Positions 38,511 to 46,843 of a stretch of 64,000 nt of DNA are shown piece by piece (position 1 is the stretch's first letter; each line of letters opens with the position of its first letter). The notes under the pieces were generated by a model, which had not been told where the DNA came from, did no database searches, and saw nothing but the letters and a program-made list of their open reading frames with translations. Origin of the DNA: Brenneria rubrifaciens. GTDB taxonomy: Bacteria; Pseudomonadota; Gammaproteobacteria; Enterobacterales; Enterobacteriaceae. A program made the translations under genes and the position numbers. Where the stretch lies: contig NZ_CP034035.1 of assembly GCF_005484945.1 (NCBI RefSeq), forward strand, positions 2,852,001-2,916,000, in the 5' to 3' direction.

Positions 38511-38586
38511 GGGTGATTAGCTCAGCTGGGAGAGCACCTCCCTTACAAGGAGGGGGTCGGCGGTTCGATCCCGTCATCACCCACCA
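38511..38586 (+). tRNA. valU: tRNA-Val (TAC), copy 1
   Basis: A 76-nt tRNA with encoded CCA. The anticodon loop CTTACAA gives TAC. It is the first of three identical copies in one operon with tRNA-Lys. Confidence 0.96.
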
Positions 38587-38651
38587 CTATTTTGAATGCC
38601 GCGTTGTGTGAGAAGTAAATTTTACTGTGTGAAACAGGAAGATTTGAGATT

Positions 38652-38727
38652 GGGTGATTAGCTCAGCTGGGAGAGCACCTCCCTTACAAGGAGGGGGTCG
38701 GCGGTTCGATCCCGTCATCACCCACCA
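38652..38727 (+). tRNA. valX: tRNA-Val (TAC), copy 2
   Basis: Identical in sequence to copy 1, with a 65-bp spacer between them. Confidence 0.96.
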
Positions 38728-38769
38728 ATCTCATACCAGCTGTTTTCCTGTTTGATGAAGTACAGAAGT

Positions 38770-38845
38770 GGGTGATTAGCTCAGCTGGGAGAGCACCTCC
38801 CTTACAAGGAGGGGGTCGGCGGTTCGATCCCGTCATCACCCACCA
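38770..38845 (+). tRNA. valY: tRNA-Val (TAC), copy 3
   Basis: Identical to the two copies upstream, with a 42-bp spacer. Confidence 0.96.
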
Positions 38846-38852
38846 CTTCTGC

Positions 38853-38928
38853 GGGTCGTTAGCTCAGTCGGTAGAGCAGTTGACTTTTAATCAATTGGTC
38901 GCAGGTTCGAATCCTGCACGACCCACCA
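38853..38928 (+). tRNA. lysV: tRNA-Lys (TTT)
   Basis: A 76-nt tRNA with anticodon TTT and encoded CCA, seven bases after the last tRNA-Val. It ends the operon, and the accessory nitrile-metabolism cluster begins about 100 bp later. I found no second copy of its 3' end at the far side of that cluster. Confidence 0.96.
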
Positions 38929-39031
38929 ATTCCCCAGAGTATCCCCACCCTGAAGTCGATCCACCCTGAAATAAATCTACCTGAATTTGTATCTCAAGAA
39001 GCGTCATGCCGAAGATGACGATAGCGTTCCG

Positions 39032-39961
39032 CTATCGCCGTAGCAGGGAGTGAGGCGCCACGCCAAAGGCTTTGCGAAAAGCATGGCTGAAATGGGAGAA
39101 ATCGGAGAAGCCGAAATCCAGCGCAGCCTGGGAAATGCTTCGTACGTTACCGCGCTCAATGGCGTTCCGGCTGGCCTGTAAGCGCTCATGCCAGATGACC
39201 GACATCGGCGTCTTCTGATGGCGCGCAAACGCTCTGGTGACAGTGCGGCTGGAAACATGATGCGCGTCGGCAATACGCTCAATGGTTAAATTGGGCTCGG
39301 TCAGGTGGCGGCGAATGTAGTTCATCATCCGCGCATACAGATCGCGCTCTGCGCCATTTTTTCCCAAATCCTGAAGTTCAAGGCTCAATACCAGCAGATC
39401 CAGCAGCGTTTGGGAAAATCGGCAGGAAATATCGCCATCCTGTAATCCAATCGGCTCAGCCGCAACCTGACACAACATTTCACGCAATGGAACCACGCCC
39501 GGACGCCTGTCGTCCAGCACCACGGCAGTGAGATGTTCGACGCCGGGCAACCGGGTACTCAGCAGGTGACGGGGAATGCGCACCAGATGATTATCGACGC
39601 CGCCGAGACTGAAGCGAAAAGTCTGGGAAGCATCGTAAAGCACCAGGCTGTTCGCCGCCAGCGCCGCCCGGCGGCCCCCCTGCTCCAGTTGTCCATGACC
39701 GTTGCGGGTGAAACCCAGCCAGAGATCATCGTTGGGGCCGGTGCGCAGATGATGCGGCGTTCGTTCCCAGTAGTGCAGCGGCGCGGACAACGTGCAAATA
39801 TCCAGCAGCCCCACGCCATGCACCTTGAGCCGACCGTCGAAATCGCTGTTGGATAAAGGCTTGCTGGCGGCGGGAATACAATGACGCAGCACCACTTCTT
39901 TCCAGTATTCAAAGCGTTGTGGCACGGCAACCTCGGCAGTCGAATATTGCGTATTACTCAT
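39032..39961 (-). CDS. AraC-family regulator of the aldoxime/nitrile cluster (NitR-like)
   Basis: 309 residues from ATG 39961; an upstream codon at 39973 is possible. The N-terminal part (about 20-195) resembles the AraC-binding-like domain of NitR/FeaR-type activators. The C-terminal domain has two helix-turn-helix units: TIERIADAHHVSSRTVTRAF near 229-248 and SISQAALDFGFSDFSHFSHAF near 276-296. It is divergent from the aldoxime dehydratase gene across a 542-bp gap, so it is the likely activator of the pathway operon. The inducer is unknown; an aldoxime, nitrile or amide is plausible. Confidence 0.85.
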   Translation of the reverse strand: MSNTQYSTAEVAVPQRFEYWKEVVLRHCIPAASKPLSNSDFDGRLKVHGVGLLDICTLSAPLHYWERTPHHLRTGPNDDLWLGFTRNGHGQLEQGGRRAALAANSLVLYDASQTFRFSLGGVDNHLVRIPRHLLSTRLPGVEHLTAVVLDDRRPGVVPLREMLCQVAAEPIGLQDGDISCRFSQTLLDLLVLSLELQDLGKNGAERDLYARMMNYIRRHLTEPNLTIERIADAHHVSSRTVTRAFARHQKTPMSVIWHERLQASRNAIERGNVRSISQAALDFGFSDFSHFSHAFRKAFGVAPHSLLRR

Positions 39962-40503
39962 GTCCCACCTCACGGCAACAAACTACCTGTAAACAGTAAA
40001 CACTTTTTTAACTAAGGCAAATACCATGCCAGAACACATCCCGCCCCCCACCCAACTGAAATGGGTAAATCCTCCTTACATGCCGCGGGGATATACATCG
40101 ACAGCTGGCCGGCTTTCATTTTATTACCAAATTCCGGTCACCTGACGCATGGCGAAACGTCATCCGGGCCATAAAATCGTCCAGGCGCCGACACCGTATC
40201 CCGGAACGGCCCTGCCCCAAAATAGTTCAATCACGCACCATCGGAATTCACGACATCACACGACGCGCCTCTTGCCATTGTCCCGCCGGGAAGACATCCA
40301 CCGGGTGTCCCTGTCAACCAAACTTCTGTCTTTCTGAGACAAGCGGGCCGCGAACCACAGGGGTTAACCTCTGGCCTGTCGAGGTTTCCATTCCCCCGAT
40401 CAAAGAGAGCAGGCACGGCTGGTTTGCGTCAGCAGAACGCCGAACCTGATGTGAAAACCCTCATCGGCAAGCCCGAACTTGATGAACCAGAACAGGAGCC
40501 CTC
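39962..40503. other. Regulatory region between AraC-type regulator and aldoxime dehydratase
   Basis: This 542-bp gap should carry both divergent promoters. Visible elements are a tandem 7-bp direct repeat GTAAACA-GTAAACA at 39989-40002 near the regulator start, and a possible small gene at 40026-40145. I see no clear sigma-70 promoter for the operon, which would suit activator-dependent control. The frame at 40149-40337 has no support. Confidence 0.5.
40026..40145 (+). CDS. Possible small protein, 39 residues, proline/tyrosine rich
   Basis: ATG 40026 to TGA 40145, with AAGG eight bases upstream. The peptide (MPEHIPPPTQLKWVNPPYM start) is not recognised. Its position between regulator and operon could mean a leader peptide or chance. 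Confidence 0.25.
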   Translation: MPEHIPPPTQLKWVNPPYMPRGYTSTAGRLSFYYQIPVT

Positions 40504-41562
40504 ATGGAGTCCGCAATCGACAAACACCTTAAGTGTCCCCGGACGCTGTCCCGCCGCGTCCCCGACGACTACCAGCCGCCATTTCCCATGTGGGTGGGGC
40601 GCGCCGACGAACAACTGCAACAAGTGGTGATGGGTTATCTCGGCGTGCAATTTCGCGGCGAGACGCAACGCATGGCCGCTTTAAAAGCCCTGCGCCATAT
40701 GGTGTCCAGTTACGCTCTCCCTGATGGCCCGCTGCATTATGACCTCACCCACCACATCGACAATCAAGGCTACGAGAACCTGATGATCGCCGGTTACTGG
40801 AAAGATCCGGCCGCCCACTGCCGCTGGCTCCGTTCCCCGACGGTGGCCGAATGGTGGACCTCCGACGAACGTCTTAACGAAGGTTTGGGTTACTTCCGCG
40901 AGATCGTGGCGCCGCGCGCCGAACAATTTGAAACCCTGTATGCCTTTCGCGACAACCTGCCCGGCGTCGGGGCCGTTATGGACGATATCAGCGGCGAGAT
41001 CGAGGAACATGGCTACTGGGGTTCGATGCGCGACCGCTTCCCGCTCTCCCAGACAGACTGGATACAGCCGTCCGGCGAACTGCAAATCATCGTCGGCAAT
41101 CCCGCCAAAGGGGGACGCGTGGTGGTGCAGGGCCATGACAACATCGCGCTAATCCGTTCCGGTCAGGATTGGGTGGACGCCGAGGCGGACGAACGCTCGC
41201 TGTATCTCGACGAAATTCTGCCGACCCTGCAAGCCGGCATGGATTTTCTGCGTGACAATGGTCAGACGGTGGGATGTTACAGCAACCGCTTCGTGCGCAA
41301 TATCGACCTGGAGGGAAACTTTCTCGATCTGAGCTATAACATCGGCCACTGGCGTTCGCTCGAAAAGCTTGAACGCTGGGCGGAATCCCACCCCACCCAC
41401 CTGCGGATCTTCACCACCTTTTTTCGCGTGGCGGCCGGCCTGTCGAAACTGCGGCTGTACCACGAGGTATCGGTATCGGACGGACACCACCAGGTATTCG
41501 AATACATTAACTGCCACCCGCAGACCGGTATGCTGCGCGATGCGCAACCGGCCGGAAACTGA
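40504..41562 (+). CDS. oxd: Aldoxime dehydratase (heme enzyme, OxdA family)
   Basis: 352 residues, typical length. It dehydrates aldoximes to nitriles at a ferrous heme in the cytosol. The family's known functional residues are in place at the very same numbers: Arg178, Ser219, proximal heme ligand His299 and catalytic His320 (in LRLYHEVSV). The conserved tail FEYINCHPQTGM follows. An AGGAG site five bases upstream fixes the start. First gene of a seven-gene plus-strand operon that goes on to an outer-membrane channel, amidase, nitrile hydratase and cobalt uptake. Substrate preference (aryl-aliphatic or alkyl aldoximes) cannot be read from the sequence. Confidence 0.95.
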   Translation: MESAIDKHLKCPRTLSRRVPDDYQPPFPMWVGRADEQLQQVVMGYLGVQFRGETQRMAALKALRHMVSSYALPDGPLHYDLTHHIDNQGYENLMIAGYWKDPAAHCRWLRSPTVAEWWTSDERLNEGLGYFREIVAPRAEQFETLYAFRDNLPGVGAVMDDISGEIEEHGYWGSMRDRFPLSQTDWIQPSGELQIIVGNPAKGGRVVVQGHDNIALIRSGQDWVDAEADERSLYLDEILPTLQAGMDFLRDNGQTVGCYSNRFVRNIDLEGNFLDLSYNIGHWRSLEKLERWAESHPTHLRIFTTFFRVAAGLSKLRLYHEVSVSDGHHQVFEYINCHPQTGMLRDAQPAGN

Positions 41563-41585
41563 CGCTTTTACACAGGAGCATCACC

Positions 41586-42452
41586 ATGCGCAAGTCACAC
41601 TCTCTCCTTCTCGCCGCGCTGCTGCCCGCACTCCATGCTCAGGCGGTCGAAGTCACGCCGGGCGACTATGAGCAACTGCCTGTGGGTACGACGCTGGGTC
41701 TGCTTTACTATCAACACGCCACCACCGATACCCTCTATGCCCAGGGCCGCAAGACCAGCCCGGATTTCAATTTGACATCCGATATCGGCATGCTGCGTCT
41801 GCTGCACGTCTATGCATTGAGCGACACCGTCACCATCGACCCGCAATTCCTGCTGCCCTTCGGACGCTTGTCGGGCAGCGCCGACGCCTCCGCGCTGGGG
41901 GATACCAGCGGCACTGGCGACCTGATCCTGACCGCACCCGTCAAACTGCGCCTCAACAGCGCCAGAGATACGCTCAGCGTCGCCCCTTACCTCTACGTGC
42001 CCACCGGCCGTTACCACAAGCAGGACGCGCTCAATCTCGGCGAAAACCGCTGGAAAATCGACCTCCAGGCCGCCTACGTCAAGCACTTCTCGGACAAGTG
42101 GGCCATCGATCTGGTCGGCGACGCCATCTGGTACGGCGACAACAACGACTATGGCGCCAATTCGGTTCGTCTGGAGCAGAATATCTCCTACAGCGCCCAG
42201 CTTATGGGACGCTACATGCCGGACGCCACCACCGCCTTCGGTATCGGCTTCGGCCATAACTGGGGCGGAGAAACCAAGATTGCCAGCGTCGCGCAGGACA
42301 ACAAACAGGAAACCACCAATATTCGCCTCACCGCCACCAAGTTCGTCACGTCCAGAGACCAGATGCAGATACAGTTGGGCCGGGATCTGTCGGTGGAGAA
42401 CGGCGCCAAAGAGGATTTTCGCCTGAACCTGCGCTACGCCAGGGTATTTTGA
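41586..42452 (+). CDS. Outer-membrane channel of the phenol MetA-pathway transporter family
   Basis: 288 residues with a signal peptide (about 1-20). The beta-strand-rich remainder (for example [46 protein letters not shown]) ends in F, as outer-membrane barrels do. It resembles the family often annotated as putative MetA-pathway-of-phenol-degradation transporters. Within this operon it probably lets aldoximes, nitriles or related aromatics through the outer membrane. An AGGAG site precedes the ATG. Confidence 0.8.
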   Translation: MRKSHSLLLAALLPALHAQAVEVTPGDYEQLPVGTTLGLLYYQHATTDTLYAQGRKTSPDFNLTSDIGMLRLLHVYALSDTVTIDPQFLLPFGRLSGSADASALGDTSGTGDLILTAPVKLRLNSARDTLSVAPYLYVPTGRYHKQDALNLGENRWKIDLQAAYVKHFSDKWAIDLVGDAIWYGDNNDYGANSVRLEQNISYSAQLMGRYMPDATTAFGIGFGHNWGGETKIASVAQDNKQETTNIRLTATKFVTSRDQMQIQLGRDLSVENGAKEDFRLNLRYARVF

Positions 42453-42618
42453 TGCTTCCGCCCAGCGGCGCGGACTGTCCGTCACAGCCAAACGGCTGTC
42501 CTTCCGGGCCAAGCATCGTTGGGGGGAGCACCCTATATTGAAATCTGACGCCGCCTCGGTTTCCGCATCGGCTTCAGCGCGAGCGTCGCCGCTTACCACA
42601 TGTAGCGAACATTTTCCC

Positions 42619-42638
42619 TACCGGGCAAGTGCCCGGTA
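42619..42638 (+). other. Perfect hairpin just upstream of the amidase start
   Basis: TACCGGGCA-AG-TGCCCGGTA is a perfect 9-bp inverted repeat about 22 bp before the amidase ATG, inside a 208-bp intra-operon gap. It may be an mRNA stability or processing element, or an operator. Confidence 0.4.
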
Positions 42639-42660
42639 CAAGACAAGGACAAGAACACTT

Positions 42661-44175
42661 ATGGCCATCACTCGCCCCGACATCGATCAACTCCAGGCTA
42701 TCGCCAGCCGTCTGCATATGCGCCTGACGCCGGAACAGGCCAGCGAATACCTGGCTTTGATGCAGCCTAATTTCGACGCCTACGACCTGATCGACTCGCT
42801 GCCCGACGAGGTGCCGGAGGTACGCTATCCGCGCACCGCTGGCTACCGGCCGGTCGGCGCCGAGAATCCCCATAACGCCTGGTACTACAAATCCGAGGTG
42901 AAAGGCGCCGCTAACGGTAAACTGGCTGGCCGCACCGTGGTTCTCAAGGACAATGTGGCACTGGCCGGCGTGCCGATGATGAACGGCACATCAACGCTGG
43001 AAGGGTTCGTTCCAGCCTTCGACGCCACCGTGGTTACCCGCCTGCTTGACGCTGGCGCCACCATCATCGGTAAAGCGACCTGCGAACACTTCTGTCTTTC
43101 CGGCGGCAGCCACACCTCCGATCCCGCCCCGGTGCATAACCCGCGTCGCCGCGGCTATGCCGCAGGCGGCTCCTCCTCTGGCAGCGCCGCGCTGGTCGCC
43201 GCCGGGGATGCGGACATGGCCATCGGCGCTGATCAGGGGGGATCTATCCGCATTCCTTCCGCCTTCTGCGGCACCTATGGCATGAAGCCGACCCACGGTC
43301 TGGTGCCCTATAGCGGCATCATGCCCATTGAGGCCACCATCGACCACGCCGGCCCAATCACCACCAGCGTGCGCGATAACGCCCTGATGCTGGAAGTTCT
43401 GGCCGGAGCGGACGGACTGGACCCGCGCCAGTATGCCCCGCCGGTCGAAGTTTACAGCGACGCGCTAAGCCGTGGCGTCAAAGGTCTGAAAATCGGTATG
43501 CTGAGCGAGGGGTTTCAACTGACCAACCTCGATACCCGCGTCGCCGATAAAGTGCGTGAAGCCATCGCCCGTCTGGAAGCGCTAGGCGCGGTGGTCGAGG
43601 AGGTATCGGTGCCTGAGCATGGTCTGGCGGGAGCGCTCTGGTCTCCGATCGGCTGCGAGGGGCTGACCGCGCAGATGATGCACGGCAACGGTATGGGCTT
43701 TAACTGGAAGGGCCTGTACGATGTCGGTCTGCTGGACAAGCACGCCAACTGGCGCGACAGCGCCGACGCGCTTTCCGCCTCCCTCAAGGTCTGTATGTTC
43801 GTCGGCCAATACGGACTGGAGCACTATCACGGCCGCTACTATGCCAAAGCCCAGAATCTGGCGCGTAAAGCCCGCGCCGGCTACGACAATGCCCTGTCCC
43901 GCTACAACCTGCTGGTGATGCCTACCTTGCCCATCACCGCCCAGCCGCTGCCGGAGCCGGGATGTTCCGTCACCGAGTACATCTCGCGGGCGTTTGAAAT
44001 GATCGGCAACACCGCCCCGCAGGACATCACCGGCCACCCGGCCATGTCCATCCCCTGCGGACTGGTCGACGGCCTGCCGGTAGGACTGATGCTGGTCGGC
44101 GGTCACTATGCCGAAAGCACTATCTATCAGGCCGCCGCCGCATTTGAAGCGGATTGTGACTGGCAAAAAATCTAA
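42661..44175 (+). CDS. Amidase-signature amidase of the nitrile pathway
   Basis: 504 residues from ATG 42661; the frame is open upstream to 42538 but without a ribosome site, while an AAGGAC site precedes 42661. It hydrolyses amides to carboxylic acids and ammonia. The catalytic triad is Lys96 (LKDNVA), cis-Ser171 (GGSSSGS) and nucleophile Ser195 ([10 protein letters not shown]). These are the same residue numbers as in the Rhodococcus amidases that accompany nitrile hydratase. It lies directly before nitrile hydratase alpha (38-bp gap), as in many nitrile clusters. It would finish the nitrile to amide to acid route. Confidence 0.95.
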   Translation: MAITRPDIDQLQAIASRLHMRLTPEQASEYLALMQPNFDAYDLIDSLPDEVPEVRYPRTAGYRPVGAENPHNAWYYKSEVKGAANGKLAGRTVVLKDNVALAGVPMMNGTSTLEGFVPAFDATVVTRLLDAGATIIGKATCEHFCLSGGSHTSDPAPVHNPRRRGYAAGGSSSGSAALVAAGDADMAIGADQGGSIRIPSAFCGTYGMKPTHGLVPYSGIMPIEATIDHAGPITTSVRDNALMLEVLAGADGLDPRQYAPPVEVYSDALSRGVKGLKIGMLSEGFQLTNLDTRVADKVREAIARLEALGAVVEEVSVPEHGLAGALWSPIGCEGLTAQMMHGNGMGFNWKGLYDVGLLDKHANWRDSADALSASLKVCMFVGQYGLEHYHGRYYAKAQNLARKARAGYDNALSRYNLLVMPTLPITAQPLPEPGCSVTEYISRAFEMIGNTAPQDITGHPAMSIPCGLVDGLPVGLMLVGGHYAESTIYQAAAAFEADCDWQKI

Positions 44176-44213
44176 CCGCCGCGTATGCGCCCCTAAATAG
44201 TAAGGAGCATGAT

Positions 44214-44819
44214 ATGAGCCATAAGCACGATCACACCGAACCGCCCGAGGAGATCGAACTGCGCGTCAAGGCGCTGGAGTCGCTGCTGCGCGAGAAGGGG
44301 CTGATCGACCCTGCCGCTATCGACGCGCTGATAGACACTTACGAGAACAAAATCGGACCGCGCAACGGCGCGCAAGTCGTCGCCAAAGCCTGGACCGACC
44401 CGGAATATAAGCGACGGTTGCTGGACAACGCGACGGCGGCGATTGCCGAACTGGGTTTTTCCGGCGTTCAAGGCGAAGACATGCTGGTGGTGGAGAACAC
44501 GCCGCAGGTCCATAACGTGACGGTCTGTACGCTGTGCTCCTGCTACCCCTGGCCGACGCTGGGGCTGCCGCCGGCCTGGTACAAATCCGCCCCTTACCGA
44601 TCGCGCGTCGTGATCGATCCGCGCAGCGTCCTGGCGGAGTTCGGGCTGACCATCCCCGAAGACAAAGAGATCCGCGTCTGGGACAGCAGCGCCGAGTTGC
44701 GTTATCTGGTGCTGCCGGAACGCCCGGCGGGAACCGATGGCTGGAGCGAGGAAAAACTGGCCGATCTCGTCACGCGGGATTCCATGATCGGCACGGGCCT
44801 GCCCTTGCCCCCGCGATGA
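44214..44819 (+). CDS. nthA: Nitrile hydratase alpha subunit, cobalt type
   Basis: 201 residues, typical length. It holds the metal site of nitrile hydratase, which hydrates nitriles to amides. The claw motif is V-C105-T-L-C108-S109-C110-Y. Threonine after the first cysteine and tyrosine after the last are the hallmarks of the cobalt type; iron enzymes have serine and threonine there. The middle cysteine and the last cysteine are normally oxidised to sulfinic and sulfenic acid. AAGGAG six bases upstream supports the start. The beta subunit, an activator and a cobalt permease follow, in keeping with the cobalt call. Confidence 0.96.
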   Translation: MSHKHDHTEPPEEIELRVKALESLLREKGLIDPAAIDALIDTYENKIGPRNGAQVVAKAWTDPEYKRRLLDNATAAIAELGFSGVQGEDMLVVENTPQVHNVTVCTLCSCYPWPTLGLPPAWYKSAPYRSRVVIDPRSVLAEFGLTIPEDKEIRVWDSSAELRYLVLPERPAGTDGWSEEKLADLVTRDSMIGTGLPLPPR

Positions 44820-44844
44820 TGCCATAAAGCATGAGGAGCAACGC

Positions 44845-45498
44845 ATGAACGGTATACACGATCTGGGCGGGATGCATGGGCATGGCCCGATCCTCGCCGA
44901 AGAGAACGAACCTTTCTTCCACCATGAGTGGGAGCGCAGGATGTTCGCCCTGTTCCCGGCGCTGTTCGCCGGCGGGCATTTCAATGTGGATGAGTTCCGT
45001 CACGCTATGGAGCGTATGGAACCCACCCATTATCTGCTCGCCAGCTACTATGAACACTGGCTGCATGCGATAGAGACGCTGCTGTGCGAAAAAGGGGTGA
45101 TCTCCGCCGCCGAGCTTCAGGGCGCGGTTAACACGGTTCAGCGCGCGCCGGCCCCGTCAGTGCTGACCGAAGATATGGTGTCGCAGGTGGTCAACACCGG
45201 CGCCTCCGCCCGGGTCGCTCACGACACGCCCGCGTTTTTCATCGTGGGCGATCGGGTGCGGGCGAAGAACATCAACCCGACCACGCACACCCGCCTGCCC
45301 CGCTATGTGCGCGGTAAAGTCGGGACGATCGAGATCGATCACGGCGTTTTCGCCACGCCGGACACCATGGCGCACGGGCTGGGGGAGCATCCCCAGCATG
45401 TTTACAGCGTGAGCTTCACCGCGCAGGAATTGTGGGGTGAAGCGCGGTCGGACAAGGTCTACATCGACCTGTGGGATGACTATCTGGAGGAGGCATGA
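44845..45498 (+). CDS. nthB: Nitrile hydratase beta subunit
   Basis: 217 residues. It has the family start MNGIHDLGGMHGHGPI, EPFFHHEWERRMFAL near 22-36 and the C-terminal SH3-like domain with FIVGDRVRAKN near 131 and HVYSVSFTAQELWG near 185. It supplies arginines that contact the oxidised cysteines of alpha. It follows alpha by 25 bp and overlaps the activator gene by four bases. Confidence 0.96.
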   Translation: MNGIHDLGGMHGHGPILAEENEPFFHHEWERRMFALFPALFAGGHFNVDEFRHAMERMEPTHYLLASYYEHWLHAIETLLCEKGVISAAELQGAVNTVQRAPAPSVLTEDMVSQVVNTGASARVAHDTPAFFIVGDRVRAKNINPTTHTRLPRYVRGKVGTIEIDHGVFATPDTMAHGLGEHPQHVYSVSFTAQELWGEARSDKVYIDLWDDYLEEA

Positions 45499-45938
45499 GC
45501 ATGACGATGCACAACCACTATGAGGCAGTTGGCTTGCCGAGGGACGAAGCAGGCCCGGTATTTGACAAGCCGTGGCAGGCGCAGGTTTTCTCCCTGACGG
45601 TTCATCTGCATCAGGCAGGCTGCTTCACCTGGCGCGACTGGGTACAGGCATTCAGCGATGAGATCAAGGCGTCGCCGGCCAGACCCGATGAAAGTGTGAA
45701 CGACGCCTATTACCGCCAATGGACGACGGCCATGGAAAAAATGATCACTTCCCTCGGTTTAACCGGCGAGGACGACGTTTCAAGGCGGGCGCAGGCGTGG
45801 CGACAGGCTTATCTCAATACCCCTCACGGGCAACCGGTGCTATTGGCGCATGCCAGTTGTCCGCCGCCGCACGGCCACCATCACGACCACTCGCCGCATC
45901 GTGCGCCGGTGGCGGTCAGTCGGGCATTTGGCGGCTGA
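45495..45938 (+). CDS. Nitrile hydratase activator (P14K/NhlE-like) with histidine-rich tail
   Basis: 147 residues starting in the ATGA overlap with the beta gene. It is related to the small nitrile hydratase accessory proteins (beta-like fold, FDKPWQAQVFSLTVHLHQAG near 23-42, FTWRDWVQAFSDEI near 44). These swap into the alpha subunit to deliver cobalt and oxidise the cysteines. The C-terminus has a metal-binding-looking stretch with HASCPPPHGHHHDHSPH near 118-134, which could store or hand over cobalt. Confidence 0.88.
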   Translation: MSMTMHNHYEAVGLPRDEAGPVFDKPWQAQVFSLTVHLHQAGCFTWRDWVQAFSDEIKASPARPDESVNDAYYRQWTTAMEKMITSLGLTGEDDVSRRAQAWRQAYLNTPHGQPVLLAHASCPPPHGHHHDHSPHRAPVAVSRAFGG

Positions 45939-46024
45939 AAAAAGAGCAGCGCCTTTCGACCCGTGGACGTCTGGCGCGGCGATTTCATTCAAGGCCGTCA
46001 CTCAGGACGGCAAAGGAGTCAACA

Positions 46025-46702
46025 ATGCATATCGAACCAGGTGTGGTTGAAGCCGGTAAAATCTGGCTGAGTTATGCCACGGCGGCAGGCGCCGGAACCT
46101 ATACGCTCAAGCTCGCACTGGCGGCGGCGCGTGAACGCGGACTCCTCTCGCTCGCGTCACGGGCGGTTGCCAGCACAGCGCTGGTTTTCTGTTTCTTCGA
46201 GGTGATGCCGCACCAGCCCGTGGGTGTCTCCGAGGTGCATCTCATCCTCGGTTCGACGCTGTTCCTGCTGTTCGGCGCCGCACCCGCGGCCATCGGTCTG
46301 GCGCTGGGGCTGCTCACCCAGGGTCTGTTCTTCGCGCCGTTCGATCTGCCGCAGTACGGCATGAACGTCACCACGCTGCTGGTGCCGCTGTTTGCGCTAT
46401 CGGCGCTGGCTAAGCGCATCATCCGGCCGGATACCCCTTATGTCGAGCTAACGTATCGGCAGGCGCTGGCGCTCTCAACGGCTTATCAGGCCGGTATCGT
46501 CACCTGGGTGGCTTTCTGGGCCGTGTACGGTCAGGGTTTCACCGCCGGGAATACCGCGTCCGTCCTGTCATTCGGCGGCGCTTATATGATGGTCGTTATC
46601 GTTGAGCCGCTGGTGGATTTGGCGGTGCTGGCCGTCGCGAAGGCGGCCGGTCGGCTGCAAGGCAGCGCGCTGGTTGAAAAACGGCTTTATCAATCCGCAT
46701 AA
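46025..46702 (+). CDS. Solitary CbiM-like cobalt permease
   Basis: 225 residues from ATG 46025 (AAGGAG six bases upstream); the longer open frame upstream is not translated as one unit. Several membrane segments and the N-terminus MHIEPG, where His2 matches the metal-binding N-terminus of CbiM/NikM substrate-binding subunits of ECF-type cobalt or nickel importers. No cbiN, cbiQ or cbiO is present in the window. It probably supplies cobalt to the nitrile hydratase, taking the place that the NhlF-type permease has in Rhodococcus. It is the last gene of the operon. Confidence 0.8.
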   Translation: MHIEPGVVEAGKIWLSYATAAGAGTYTLKLALAAARERGLLSLASRAVASTALVFCFFEVMPHQPVGVSEVHLILGSTLFLLFGAAPAAIGLALGLLTQGLFFAPFDLPQYGMNVTTLLVPLFALSALAKRIIRPDTPYVELTYRQALALSTAYQAGIVTWVAFWAVYGQGFTAGNTASVLSFGGAYMMVVIVEPLVDLAVLAVAKAAGRLQGSALVEKRLYQSA

Positions 46703-46749
46703 CTCAGTCCGCATCGCGCCATCCATCAAAAATGGCTTGCGCGTAAATC

Positions 46750-46780
46750 GGCCCCAGCGCGACGTTACCGCGCTGGGGCC
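46750..46780. terminator. Strong GC hairpin at the end of the nitrile operon
   Basis: A perfect 12-bp stem (GGCCCCAGCGCG / CGCGCTGGGGCC, 7-nt loop) lies between the convergent permease and cysA genes. There is no T-run, so it may work with Rho or just stabilise the 3' ends. It marks the right edge of the cluster. Confidence 0.6.
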
Positions 46781-46843
46781 AATGTCATCACTGCGCATCC
46801 GAACCCGGAACATATTGATCATCCGGCGCAAAAAGGAAGGGAG

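Noticed and set aside
40149..40337. 62-codon frame in the oxd control region
   Set aside because: No ribosome site, no family signal and a low-complexity His/Arg/Thr-rich product.
41595..42599. 334-codon minus-strand frame opposite the outer-membrane channel gene
   Set aside because: GC-rich DNA gives long chance frames. The plus strand encodes a signal peptide, a barrel-like protein and a good ribosome site in a co-directional operon.
45719..46024. N-terminal extension of the CbiM-like permease
   Set aside because: The extension overlaps the activator gene in another frame and has no homology. A ribosome site and the MHIEPG start at 46025 fit the family.
38853..46843. Attachment-site repeat or integrase of a genomic island
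   Set aside because: I looked for the tRNA-Lys 3' end near the right boundary and for recombinase motifs and found neither, so no att site is annotated.
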